Assembly: GCA_947095535.1 (NCBI GenBank)
Contig: OX352772.1
Location: forward strand, 276,406,336-276,470,335
Direction of reading: 5' to 3'
DNA length: 64,000 bases
Source: Poecilobothrus nobilitatus
Taxonomy: Eukaryota > Arthropoda > Insecta > Diptera > Dolichopodidae
The notes beneath the pieces are model-generated. The model ran no database searches. It saw only the letters and a program-made list of their open reading frames with translations, and was not told the origin of the DNA. This document shows, piece by piece, positions 55,440 to 64,000 of this stretch (position 1 is the first letter of the stretch; the number at the start of each line of letters is the position of its first letter). The position numbers were made by a program, and so were the translations under genes.

Positions 55440-56545
55440 CATGTATATATATTCTGCGGGCTTCCAAAAAAAATTTTGTTTCCGATTTATGTCCAATTTT
55501 GTATGGCGGCTTTATGGTCGAAAAAAAACCCTGAGACAAATTTTTGTAAAGTTCCGGTAACCCGTTTGGACACGAGAGCCGAACGAAGTTCATTAAATTT
55601 TATTGCTGTCCTGCTTAAACGGTTTCATCATTTGATTTTTATACTTGAAAAACTGTTGCTCTTTAGCAGAAAAGCTCACTCGGTTAATTTGGTTATGATC
55701 CATTAACCCGTTTCGGCACCAGGGCTCAGTGAAAAATCTTCATTTACCTTAATGTCGCACTTAAACGGTTTGACCAATTGAGTTGTAAATTTACAAAAGT
55801 GTAGTTCTTCACCCCAGAAGCTTACTCAGTTAACTTGGTTACGATCCGTTAACCCGTTTCGGCACCAGAGCCCAATGAAGTATTTTAATTTTTTTATCAT
55901 CGCGCTTAAATGTTTTGACCAATTGAGTTGAAAAATTGCAAAATATTTACTCTTTAGCACAGAAGCTTTCTGAGTTGAATTGGTTACAATACATTGACCC
56001 GTTTCGGCACCAGGGCTCAATGATATTTTTTAATTTCTTTGTTGTCGTGCTTAAAAGGTTTGACCAATTTAGTTCAAAAATTACAATAGTGTAGCTCTTC
56101 ACCCCAGAAGCCCACTCAGTTGATTTGGTTACGATCCGCTAACCTGTTTCGACACCATGGCCCAATGAAGTTTCCTAATGTCTTTGTTGTCGCGGTTAAA
56201 CGGTTTGACCAATTTAGTTGAAAATTCACAAAAGCTCTAGCGCTTTACCATAGAAGCTTGGCTACGATACATTAACCCATTTCAGCAACAAGCCTCAATG
56301 AAATTTTTAATTTTTTTGTTGTCGTGCTTAAACTGTTTGAACATTGGCACAATTATTGTACTTTAAGACAGAAGCTCATTTAATTAATTCTGCGGTGATA
56401 TATTAACCCATTTCAGCACAATAGACTTTCAAAAAAAATATTTTGTTTCTAATTTTTGTCTAATTTGGCAGGATGAATTTACGATTCTAAATAAAGCCTG
56501 TGACAAATTTTTGTTAACGTTCGTTAGCCCATTTCCGCGTTCGAG
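55440..56545. repeat. tandem array with ~146-bp unit, about 7-8 copies
   Basis: The key phrase AACCCGTTTCGGCACCAGGG (or a variant) occurs near 55559, 55705, 55851, 55996, 56141, 56275, 56404 and 56525. Spacing is 146, 146, 145, 146, then shorter at the right. Each unit also has AAACGGTTTGACCAATTGAG and CCCCAGAAGC(T)(T)ACTCAGTT. The first and last units share a longer variant with TTCCAAAAAAAATTTTGTTT and GAGACAAATTTTTGT. No ORF. Similar minisatellites lie inside many Helitrons, and a Helitron end follows at 57788. Confidence 0.9.
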
Positions 56546-56578
56546 TAGTTTTAATGGGTACTCGTATTAAAACTACTC
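56543..56578. repeat. 13-bp perfect hairpin at the array edge
   Basis: GAGTAGTTTTAAT pairs with ATTAAAACTACTC around a 10-nt loop, directly after the last 146-bp unit. Confidence 0.9.
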
Positions 56579-57199
56579 TGCTCAATTTTTAGTATTGTTA
56601 TTATTATTAAAAAGAAATTTCCAACACTCTTTACTTTTATCTAAACTGTTTTTAATATTCCATAAAAACCTTTCAATGCAAATTTCTAATAATTAAAATA
56701 ACCTTATTAAGTATCTTAAGAATACTGTGTTTAAGTCTTAACAACATAACATTTTTGGTAGTTAAAAATACGAAACAATATCCTACATACGATAATCATC
56801 ATGTTATCATTCAGAAATGCATCACTTACATGTGGTCTACCTATATAAGATGCATGTGTATAACATATTTCCCATAAAATATCATTGAAATATGTACATA
56901 TAGTATGTATAATGTGGAATATTTAAAAATACTATAAACATAATCAATTAAATTAGAAAACATATTCACATTTCTGTATAGTATTTAATCAAAAATGAGT
57001 ACATACATATTTAAAGAACAGAAAACCTTACATTCTTATCCATATACAAATTTTACACATATTTTTAGCCAATCAATTAGAAAACATAATTAGAAAAAGT
57101 AAACGTAAAAAAATTCTGCTAGATTTATAAAGGTAAAACACAATCATGTAGTTTTTATATTAAAAATAATATGTTAAACAGAACCTGAGATGTATGCAA
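56579..57199. other. non-coding
   Basis: A+T-rich, no gene; probably interior of a Helitron-like element. Confidence 0.4.
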
Positions 57200-57425
57200 G
57201 ATCTTTTTTCAAAATTTTGAAGAGCTGTCGGTATTGTAGAATTTCTAACGGTGAGGGTACATAAAAAAGTTGTTCTATAACATTACTCTTTTAAGAAACC
57301 TATGCATAGTTAATATTTCATTGCTCCTTATTAAACAGTATATAAGTTTTGTAAACAGACGCAGGGAAAGAGCGAACCTAATAGCAAATTTTTCAAAATG
57401 TGCTTAAAAGGATAATTCACAAAAA
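57200..57425 (-). repeat. inverted copy of the 36-kb repeat head
   Basis: Read on the plus strand: GAAGAGCTGTCGGTATTG, AAAAAGTTGTTCTATAACAT, AAGAAACCTATGCATAGTTA, AGTTTTGTAAACAGACGCAG with GGAAAGAGCGAAC and AAAATGTGCTTAAA. Each phrase is the reverse complement of its counterpart at 36000-36210, in order. Confidence 0.65.
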
Positions 57426-57760
57426 CATGAAGTGACATTACTTAGGAAAAACAATTTATTACATTATGGTCTTTTATAATTGAAATGCGATTTTATGTTT
57501 CGGTATTAACGAATATATTATGAAAACTCATTTCGCCGTAATTGCGTACTCAATAGATTATTGATTCCTTTAAAGATTTTTTGTAGACGAATTGTCTCTA
57601 ATTCTTCGCTTTGTTTATTCAATTTAACTAAATGTAATAAAAATAGAATATTAACTACCAGCATCTGTAAATGCATAGTAATAAGTTAACTATATTAATT
57701 AAATTATGTTAACACAGAAACAAAAGTTAATAATTTTTATTTCATAAAGCCAATAAAATA

Positions 57761-57788
57761 CTCCGGGCAACGCCGGGTACTCTGCTAG
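57761..57788 (+). mobile_element. Helitron 3' terminus (hairpin plus CTAG)
   Basis: CTCCGGGCAACGCCGGGTAC forms the GC-rich terminal hairpin and is followed, 4 nt later, by CTAG at 57785-57788 and then T, as expected of a Helitron 3' end inserted at A|T. The left (5' TC) end was not found. A non-autonomous Helitron containing the 146-bp array is likely but unproved; no Rep/helicase gene is present. The sequence to the right is the interior of a LINE, so insertion was into that LINE. Confidence 0.72.
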
Positions 57789-58960
57789 TGGTAATATATG
57801 TGCGATATTAAGCTGTTCTCTCGAGTTTTCAATGATCTGTCAAAATGATTTCTGATCAATTTTATAATAAAATTGTCAATTCTTGTCATGTTTGACTCTT
57901 GGTATCTAGAATGCGGTACATGTTGATGCATGCTAATGTTGTACCAGACCGGAGCTGCGTATAGGTGATAATTGGTCGTATGAGTGTTTTCAAACATATA
58001 ATTTTCACTTTCTCCTTAATGATTTTATTATAAAACAGTTTTTTACAAACCATGATTACTTTGCTGGCTTTGTTTATTGCGTTATGATTGTGTTCATTGT
58101 AATTTAGATATTGGTGTAAGTGCACACCAAGGTATTTTGCTGATTTTTTCTGTAACCTTACATGAATGGGTTGTTTGATAGCGTAGTTCCTCCAATTTTT
58201 TCTGATATTTCCGTTAAACTTGTCTACAATATTACGAAAGAGTGTGGTTTCGCACTTTTCATAATTTATTTTCAATAACCATAACTTACAGTAGTCTGCT
58301 ACAATATTGAACATCTTTTGTTGTGAACTTTGTATGTTGGTTATGTTATTATTAGCTGAGTATATAACCAGATCGTCTGCGAAAGCAAGTATGTATATAG
58401 TTACAGCCTTTTACCGATTTTAGTAAATTCAATAGTTCTATTATATAAATGAAGAAGAAAATTGAGAAATTTACCGTCCCTTGTTGTAATCCATTTTCTG
58501 TTGGAGAAGTTTTATCGCTGTGTTCCACGTAGAACGAGTTTTAATAGATCATATTCATTATTAGTATGATTAAATGTTTTGGAAATTTATACTTTATGAG
58601 CTTATGAATTAATCCGTCAATCCAGACGCTGTTGAAGGCTTTCTCAAGATCTATGAGACAAGGTCCTACTCCCCACTTTTTATTTATGCTCTAACAAATA
58701 TCTGAAGTTATTTTTGTAACTGCATGTACTGTACCATATCTATGTCGAAATCCGAATTGATTTTCTGGCAAAATGTTGTTGTCTTTAAGAAAAAAGTTTA
58801 TTTTTTCGTTAATGATGATTTCATAAATTTTGCTTACATTTGGCCTTAAGCTTATAGGTCTATAGGTTTCCAGGGTCTTTTTCGGGTTTTTTAAATAGTA
58901 GAACTTTAGCTTTTTTCCATATTTCGGTAGTAAAATGGCAAAAGGGGCCATCTGACATTT
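57789..58960 (-). pseudogene. LINE reverse transcriptase, broken, FADD box intact
   Basis: Minus-strand blocks: FAILLPKYGKK, ETYRPISLRPNVSKIYEIII and ENQFGFRHRYGTVHAVTKIT at 58950-58700; then NGLQQGTVNFS (motif B) near 58490; FADDLVIYSANN (catalytic) near 58375; and NIVADYCKLWLLKINYEKCE with KSAKYLGVHLHQYLNYNEHN and LIRPIITYTQLRSG at 58310-57940. It ends in MFENTHTTNY and ENSLISHIYYH at 57789, where the Helitron terminus begins. Same LINE style as 15736-16325 (NGLQQGT). Several shifts and stops; 5' truncated. The missing 3' part would lie beyond the Helitron's other end. Confidence 0.85.
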
Positions 58961-59325
58961 TTAAAATTGTTAAGGAGAATCAAAATAGTGAGCAAGGTCA
59001 AAGATTTATTATAATTGAAATTTACATCAAAATAATACTAATAAAGTTATATTTTTTTAGTCTGAAATTGTGTAAAATTGTAAGCTTCTCATTTAGTGAT
59101 AGTGGATAAACATTTTGGAAGATTATGGGCTTTGGAAAATGGCAAATTGTCGTAGTTGGCTCTATCTGCCATGTCACAATAATTTTCTTTAAAATATTTG
59201 GATCGTTCTGACATTACGTTACATCTGAAAATTAAACGATTTGTTAGATTAAAAATATAAAAAAATTTCTGAAATACAACATTGTTTATTTTAATATTAA
59301 AAACAGTTACAAAAAAAGGTACTGT
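58961..59325. other. non-coding
   Basis: No gene seen. Confidence 0.4.
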
Positions 59326-59329
59326 TCAT

Positions 59330-59803
59330 TTAGTCCTCTTCATTCGAACTTAGTAAATCTGCGTGCACGTCCAATAATCTACTACTTCGTGGTAATTTTT
59401 TGTAGTAGTCGTGGTATTCTTCCGGAATTAATTCTAAGATAGACATAAGGTCAATGTATTTTTTGTCTGTAATTGGTAGGATGCTGTAGTATTTCTGTTT
59501 GATTATTAATGGCACAGAATTATCAAATCCAACAGTTACTTTTCGAATAACTTCAAGTTGATTAAAATTCGGATCTTTTATTGTTTTTGATAAATTTATT
59601 ATCATTGGCTCCGTTTTTTTTATTCTAATAAACCTGTTTGTCATCCAAGCGACGGGTTCCTTATTACGAAATTTCGTACGCCTCACATAAGTGGAGTCGC
59701 TATTATTATACAAAGATTTGAAGTCGTAAAAATCTTTATAACTTAATTCTACCTGAAATTCATAATGAAATATAAAATAATTAGAATTAACAAAAAATAA
59801 CAT
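59330..59803 (-). CDS. uncharacterised transposon-like protein fragment, 157-aa open frame
   Basis: Open frame reading FQVELSYKDFYDFKSLYNNS, VRRTKFRNKEPVAWMTNRFI, RIKKTEPMIINLSKTIKDPN, KVTVGFDNSVPLIIKQKYYS, ILPITDKKYIDLMSILELIP and EEYHDYYKKLP, with an acidic end (SSNEED). The beta-rich start and the 'ISP/LPI...K..DL..L...IP..Y..YY' end recall proteins of unclassified insect and Hydra repeats. Its first residues may be intronic, since a TAG-like acceptor lies upstream of EFQVELSY. Convergent or tandem with the hAT gene upstream; not obviously part of it. Function unknown. Confidence 0.4.
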   Translation of the reverse strand: MLFFVNSNYFIFHYEFQVELSYKDFYDFKSLYNNSDSTYVRRTKFRNKEPVAWMTNRFIRIKKTEPMIINLSKTIKDPNFNQLEVIRKVTVGFDNSVPLIIKQKYYSILPITDKKYIDLMSILELIPEEYHDYYKKLPRSSRLLDVHADLLSSNEED

Positions 59804-59899
59804 TTAGAAAACAAAAATTTTTTTTCATAAAATAACCAATTTTTAATAATAATTTTCTTATTTTTAATAATAAGTTTCAAATGTAATTTACTTTCTTTT

Positions 59900-62029
59900 T
59901 TATGTTAATAATTTTTTCAACAGACTACTTTTTTCTTTCAAAATGTCAATAATTTCCTCGTTCTTAATAACATTTAGAATATCTCTTTCGCATGACATTA
60001 ACATAAAATCTTCTAAATGTGTTTGACTTAAGCAATTTCTCAATCTATTTAAGATGTATTTTAATTTTGAAAAACTTCTTTCACACGAAACTTGGCTTGA
60101 AGATAATGTTATGACAAATTTATACACAAAAAATAAATTGGAATATGATAATGTGTGTAAATTAAATTTTTGTAGAACTGAATAACAACATATTATACAA
60201 TTTTTACATAGTTTACAGCTTGGAATATCCGCATGTTCTTTATTATCATTTGACTGTTCTATATCATCATCATATTCACCAGCAATATTTACTTCTTAAG
60301 TTAATGTTTGATTGAAAATATTCCATTTTTTTGCAAAATCTTTAAGTTCTATTTGAATAACTTCTTTTGTTATATCTTTATTAAATTTCTTATTTATTTT
60401 ATCAGCTAACAATTCAAACGCTTTATCAGATATATTATTATTAACTATCTTTTCAAAGTTATGGGGATCTAAATAAAAAATATCTTTGTATAAATTATCA
60501 TTTTGTAAAAAACGTCGATTTAAACTACAATTAACTTGATCCATAATTGTGTTATATACACTTATGCGAAATCTATCTACAGCATTAATAGTTGAGTTTC
60601 TTTGTCTCCTTTCTAAACTTGTTTCTACAAATAAGTCCACTTGTCGTTTATCCAACTCATCATTCGCTGCTGTTACAAACTTAGTTGCTGCGTCAAATAC
60701 TCCTTCAAAGTCTCGTGATATTTCTAAAAGATTATTTGCAGTTTCCTTTACCATGCGAAATGCTACTACTATATCCATATCTTTTGTTTATAGATATAAC
60801 GATAATGGTGTTGTTTCTTCAAATATTCTTAAAAATATGTTGGCTGTAAGGATATTTTCAAACTTTAATAACGAATTCAATATTGTCTTGGATCTATGAC
60901 GAATATCTTTGGAAAAATTTTCTGAAACAGATATTTCTTCAAAAGTTTGTAAAACATTAACATAAAATATTATGCCATTCGTACTGTTATATCTGCCAAA
61001 AATTTTATGTAATATTTTATCTTTGGCCCACCAACGGGTTTCGCCAATAACAGAAATAAATTTAAATTTACTTAATTTTCGCTATTCATTGAGTCGTTTG
61101 TAAGACTCTTTTAAAAAAACTGCACATGTATTGAGTAGACCAAAAAGAGAAATTGCTTCTGTAACTCTTTGCGTTGTTTCTGTAATTACTAAGTTCAAAA
61201 CATGTGCATAACACCAGGTATGAACTTGACCCGGTGATTCTTCATTCAGCCATGCATTAAAAACATTGTATGCACCTTGCATGTTTGCAGCGCCATCAGT
61301 ACTATTACCAATGCATTGAGTTATGTTAATGTTCATATTTTTCAAAACATCACACACTAACGTACAAAGGTCTTTTCCGGTTGTAGAAGTACAATTTACT
61401 ATAGATACTACTCGTTCGTAAACACGATCTTTCACATATCGCACAACTATTGAACATTGATCTTCAACATTAATATCTTGAGTGGTATCAATTTGGATAC
61501 TATACATTTGCGCATTTTTTATTTCATTGCTTATTATTTTTTTCATTACTTGTGAAATAGAACTTATTACAGAATTCGCAGTAGTTTTAGATAGAAATGT
61601 TACAAAACTGCCTCGTCCTTTACTATCCGTACTTTTGTTTACCGAGTCAACAATATGCGCTTTAAGAAATGGGTCGAATTTACTTATTAGTAAAAGTAAT
61701 TCCAAGAAATTTCCATGATCCAAATTATCGTTCAGTAATTGGGAAGTTGACTCGTTTATGCTTCGATAACTTAAACCACGTTTTCCAATAACTTTGATAG
61801 TCTCAATCACCCGCTCTAAAATTTGTATATTTTTATTTATATTTTCAAAATGATTTTTCTTGACAATGGTATATATATCTCTATTATTGATTTTCAGTAC
61901 ATATGATTCTGTTGTTGAAGCATGTAAGAACGATTTTTCATGTTCAGTAACTCGTTGATATATGTGCCTAACAATTTTAGATTCGATTTTCGCGAACATT
62001 AAAAAAAACACAATATTTTGCTTTAACAC
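59900..62029 (-). pseudogene. hAT transposase (DUF4371/ZMYM1-like), three in-frame stops only
   Basis: One frame runs from about 62029 to 59900 (about 710 codons), broken only by TAG near 61080, TAA near 60780 and TAA near 60298. Order: SYRSINESTSQLLNDNLDHG, NFLELLLLISKFDPFLKAHI (DUF4371); QIDTTQDINVEDQCSIVVRY (first catalytic-type Asp at QIDTTQD); GNSTDGAANMQGAYNVF (second Asp, in NSTDGAANM); WCYAHVLNLVITE; then RWWAKDKILHKIFG and ILTANIFLRIFEETTPLSLY. The helical middle (60778-60296) follows, and the dimerisation domain ALTLS-type SSQVSCERSFSKLKYILNRL with LSQTHLEDFMLMSCERDILN at 60127-59900. The N-terminal TTF finger is missing or upstream of 62029 and eroded. Stops but no shifts suggest a fairly young copy. 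Distinct from the hAT at 12649-14900. Confidence 0.88.
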
Positions 62030-62269
62030 TTTTTAATTTTACTTTTTTTTCTTTATACAAAAAAAAAACTTATATTCTATAATTTAATCAAGAACTAATT
62101 TCACAATTAAAATATTCCTTAAATTTAATTTATTTAATTATACATTCTTAATTTAATTAATTTTGAATGTTTATACGGAGCTTCGGTGAGTTTGAAATCC
62201 AGAACAGAACTTAATTTTATTCGTTTATTTCCTGATATTTATATTATAATTTTTGCTTATTGAAACAAT
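62030..62269. other. non-coding, possibly 3' LTR of the errantivirus
   Basis: Read on the minus strand, AAGTTCTGTTCTGGATTTCA and CACCGAAGCTCCGTATAA follow the tandem repeats and could be the R/U5 part of an LTR. Limits were not determined. Confidence 0.35.
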
Positions 62270-62745
62270 ATTTTGTGGGAACAATAAAAGTAGGATTAGT
62301 AGGAATTTTGTCTGTGTGAAAAATAATTGTTTTTATAATAATGTTCCAGATGCTGAATTTGCAGGAACTTGTATATAGATTTATTGAAAGTAAATCTATG
62401 GGATAATTTAGTTTTTTATGTCATATAAAATTAATTGGAAAGATATTATTTTGTGGGAACATTAAAAGTTCGATTAGTAGGAATTTTGCATATGGGAAAA
62501 TAATTATGTTTTTATGATAATATTGCAAATGCTGAATTTGCAGGAATGTGTAGATTTAGTGAAGGTAAATCTGTGGGATAAAAATTATTTACTTTTTTTA
62601 AGAATATAGGTGTCGTATTAACATAATGAGAATTTTGTCTATGGGAAAGTAATAATATGTATTTCTATAATGTGCAAATGCTGAATTGACAAGAATGTTT
62701 TAGATTTATTGAAAATAAATCTATGGGAAAATAATTATATTTCAA
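62270..62745. repeat. tandem repeat, ~178-bp unit, about 2.6 copies
   Basis: Copies start at 62270 and 62448 (ATTTTGTGGGAACA(A/T)TAAAAG), and a shortened third with AATTTTGTCTATGGGAAAG at 62631. Each has AATGCTGAATTTGCAGGAA and AAATCTATGGGATAA. It begins right at the stop of the env gene, so it lies in the U3/LTR region of that element. Confidence 0.88.
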
Positions 62746-64000
62746 ATAAAGCTTTCTTATTGTTAGTGGTGTCATTACCGTTTATAACACCCCCACCGTT
62801 ACTCTGAGGCTCCGACGAAGTATTTATTTTCTTATGTTTTTTGTACAAACATTTTATTATTAAAATTACAATAATTATAAAAAACATAAGAAAAATATTG
62901 ATAGATATATTTATTACATGATTTTTATATTTTTTGTTTACAATATCGTTAATATGTTTTCTATTATTTTCTATATTTTTTACATGAAATTCTTCAAATT
63001 TTATATAATTCAAAGTTTTATTTTCAATTATTTTTGTAGTATAGAAAGGTAAAATTATTTTGTCATTAATTTTAGTATAAAAATTTTCATAAGTTTTTTC
63101 TTTTATTTTAATTTTACAATTTTCGTACCTTATTAAATTGTTACCTGTTATAGTAATGTTAAAATTATTACAATTGTGTTGTATATTTGTTTTTCCAATA
63201 TTTTTGGTTATAATTATGCCCTGAATTATTTCTTTAACTTCTTTATTTAAAAGTTTTTGCATATTACAATGTGCTTTTTCAAATTTAAATATACTATTGA
63301 TACATTCATTTTCTATAATTTTTTAAATTTTTCTTTAAATTATTTTCGACATTTGAATTGTAACAAATATTAGTGTCGTCTATAAGAACGTTATAGTTCT
63401 CTAATAGAATAGTTTTATTATTTTTATTTGGTATTGGTTCAATGTGAATTTCAGAAAGCGGTCTTGCACTATATTCTGGAATTAGTAATATAATAATAAT
63501 TTGTTCTAAATAAAATTTTACAGTAATTTTAATATCTTGAATGCTTTCAAAATCAGAAAGCATATTTAGTTCTTTTTCTGTCAAAATGTTTTTTGATAGT
63601 ATGCCTAATTTACTTGTTAGTATTACTTGATCCATATCGTCAACGTGAGTTTTGAGTAGGTCTATATCATAATTAATTTGATACATATATTGCATATATT
63701 TTATTTCGTCTTCTATTTCCAAAATTTCATTATTGGTTTGCATATTAAAAGAATTTAGGTATTCTGAAATTGTATTTTGTTGAATTTTAATTTGCTTTGT
63801 GATATTCTTGATTTGGTCAGAAATTTGATTATTAATTAGTATTTGTTTATTATTCTCGTTAATAAGGGATATCGAGTTCTTAGATAATGCTTCAATTTGT
63901 TCGTTAATAGCTTGTTCATCATTATAGTCCATTGTACCGATAAGGTATTTTAGTCCGGTTCCTACTCCGTTAAATAAACTTCTTGTATGTCTTTTGTGTG
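62735..64000 (-). pseudogene. errantivirus-type env gene (F-like fusion protein), 3' part, one frameshift
   Basis: Insect endogenous retrovirus (errantivirus) envelope gene, running off the window at 64000. A basic stretch followed by SLFNGVG and a Gly-rich hydrophobic segment (near 63985-63940) is the position of the furin-like site and fusion peptide in baculovirus-F-like envelopes. Next come a long polar, helical region with coiled-coil character (63932-63600) and a Cys/Asn-rich ectodomain. After a one-base shift near 63300 it continues to a membrane anchor (hydrophobic residues at about 62910-62860: NIFLMFFIIIVILIIKCLY) and a short tail with SSEPQSNGGGV. That EPQ-NGGGV tail is a hallmark of gypsy-group env proteins. 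The frameshift makes this copy inactive as it stands. Only the 3' half is visible; pol should lie beyond the window. Confidence 0.85.

Noticed and set aside
55440..56545. CRISPR-like array
   Set aside because: The units are contiguous 146-bp tandem repeats without unique spacers, and the DNA is eukaryotic.

Overview
The window looks like a gene-poor, transposon-rich, very A+T-rich stretch of an insect nuclear genome. The evidence is the set of elements present: an errantivirus-type env gene, BEL/Pao, pogo with a PHD finger, a P-like THAP element, ZMYM1/TTF-type and BED-type hATs, PIF/Harbinger with a Myb/SANT partner, a MULE, a mariner, FP-type LINE ORF1, tRNA-derived SINEs and a Helitron terminus. 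Short GT-AG introns also fit. ATACATATGTATG-type microsatellites, GTCCGTCTG tracts and TATACCCG...CGGGTATA hairpins hint at Diptera, but no host marker gene settles the order. No complete host gene is visible.

Layout. 1.9-3.4 kb: an endogenous copy of a phenuivirus-like nucleocapsid gene followed in the same direction by an Asn/Asp-rich and Cys-rich reading frame. 3.6-4.5 kb and 44.1-44.8 kb: two decayed copies of one unclassified insect repeat protein. 4.5-12.6 kb: mostly non-coding, with a perfect 20-bp hairpin and a tRNA-derived SINE. 12.6-25.7 kb: stacked relics (hAT, LINE ends, gag, two Myb/SANT-like genes, BEL/Pao, LINE ORF1 split by a SINE, LINE RT). 25.8 kb: one unidentified terminal-exon-like ORF. 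26.2-32.6 kb: mariner, MULE, hAT, a probable solo LTR, and a large unclassified C2H2 element. 33.7-37.5 kb: exon-like fragments disrupted by a dispersed non-coding repeat.

39.5-44.1 kb is the most informative part. An 853-bp element with 31-bp inverted ends holds nested SINEs. Next to it lies a complete hAT element (40510-44130) with 14-bp terminal inverted repeats and a perfect 8-bp target duplication. Besides its own transposase gene it carries two exons and an intron of the host trafficking gene TRAPPC2 (sedlin). 45.4-49 kb: Tigger tail, SINE, Harbinger. 49.4-51.5 kb: an internally deleted P-like element that still encodes an intact three-exon THAP/coiled-coil protein of 236 aa, laid out like a KP-type repressor. 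52.1-55.1 kb: a nearly intact pogo element with a PHD tail, an in-frame minisatellite and many TCGAACAC subterminal boxes. 55.4-57.8 kb: a ~146-bp tandem array and a Helitron 3' end abutting a LINE. 59.3-62.0 kb: a hAT with only three in-frame stops. 62.3-64 kb: a ~178-bp tandem repeat and an errantivirus env gene running off the window.

The genes here do not form a pathway; most transposase frames contain stops or frameshifts. Calls rest on motif recognition by eye; no database search was possible.
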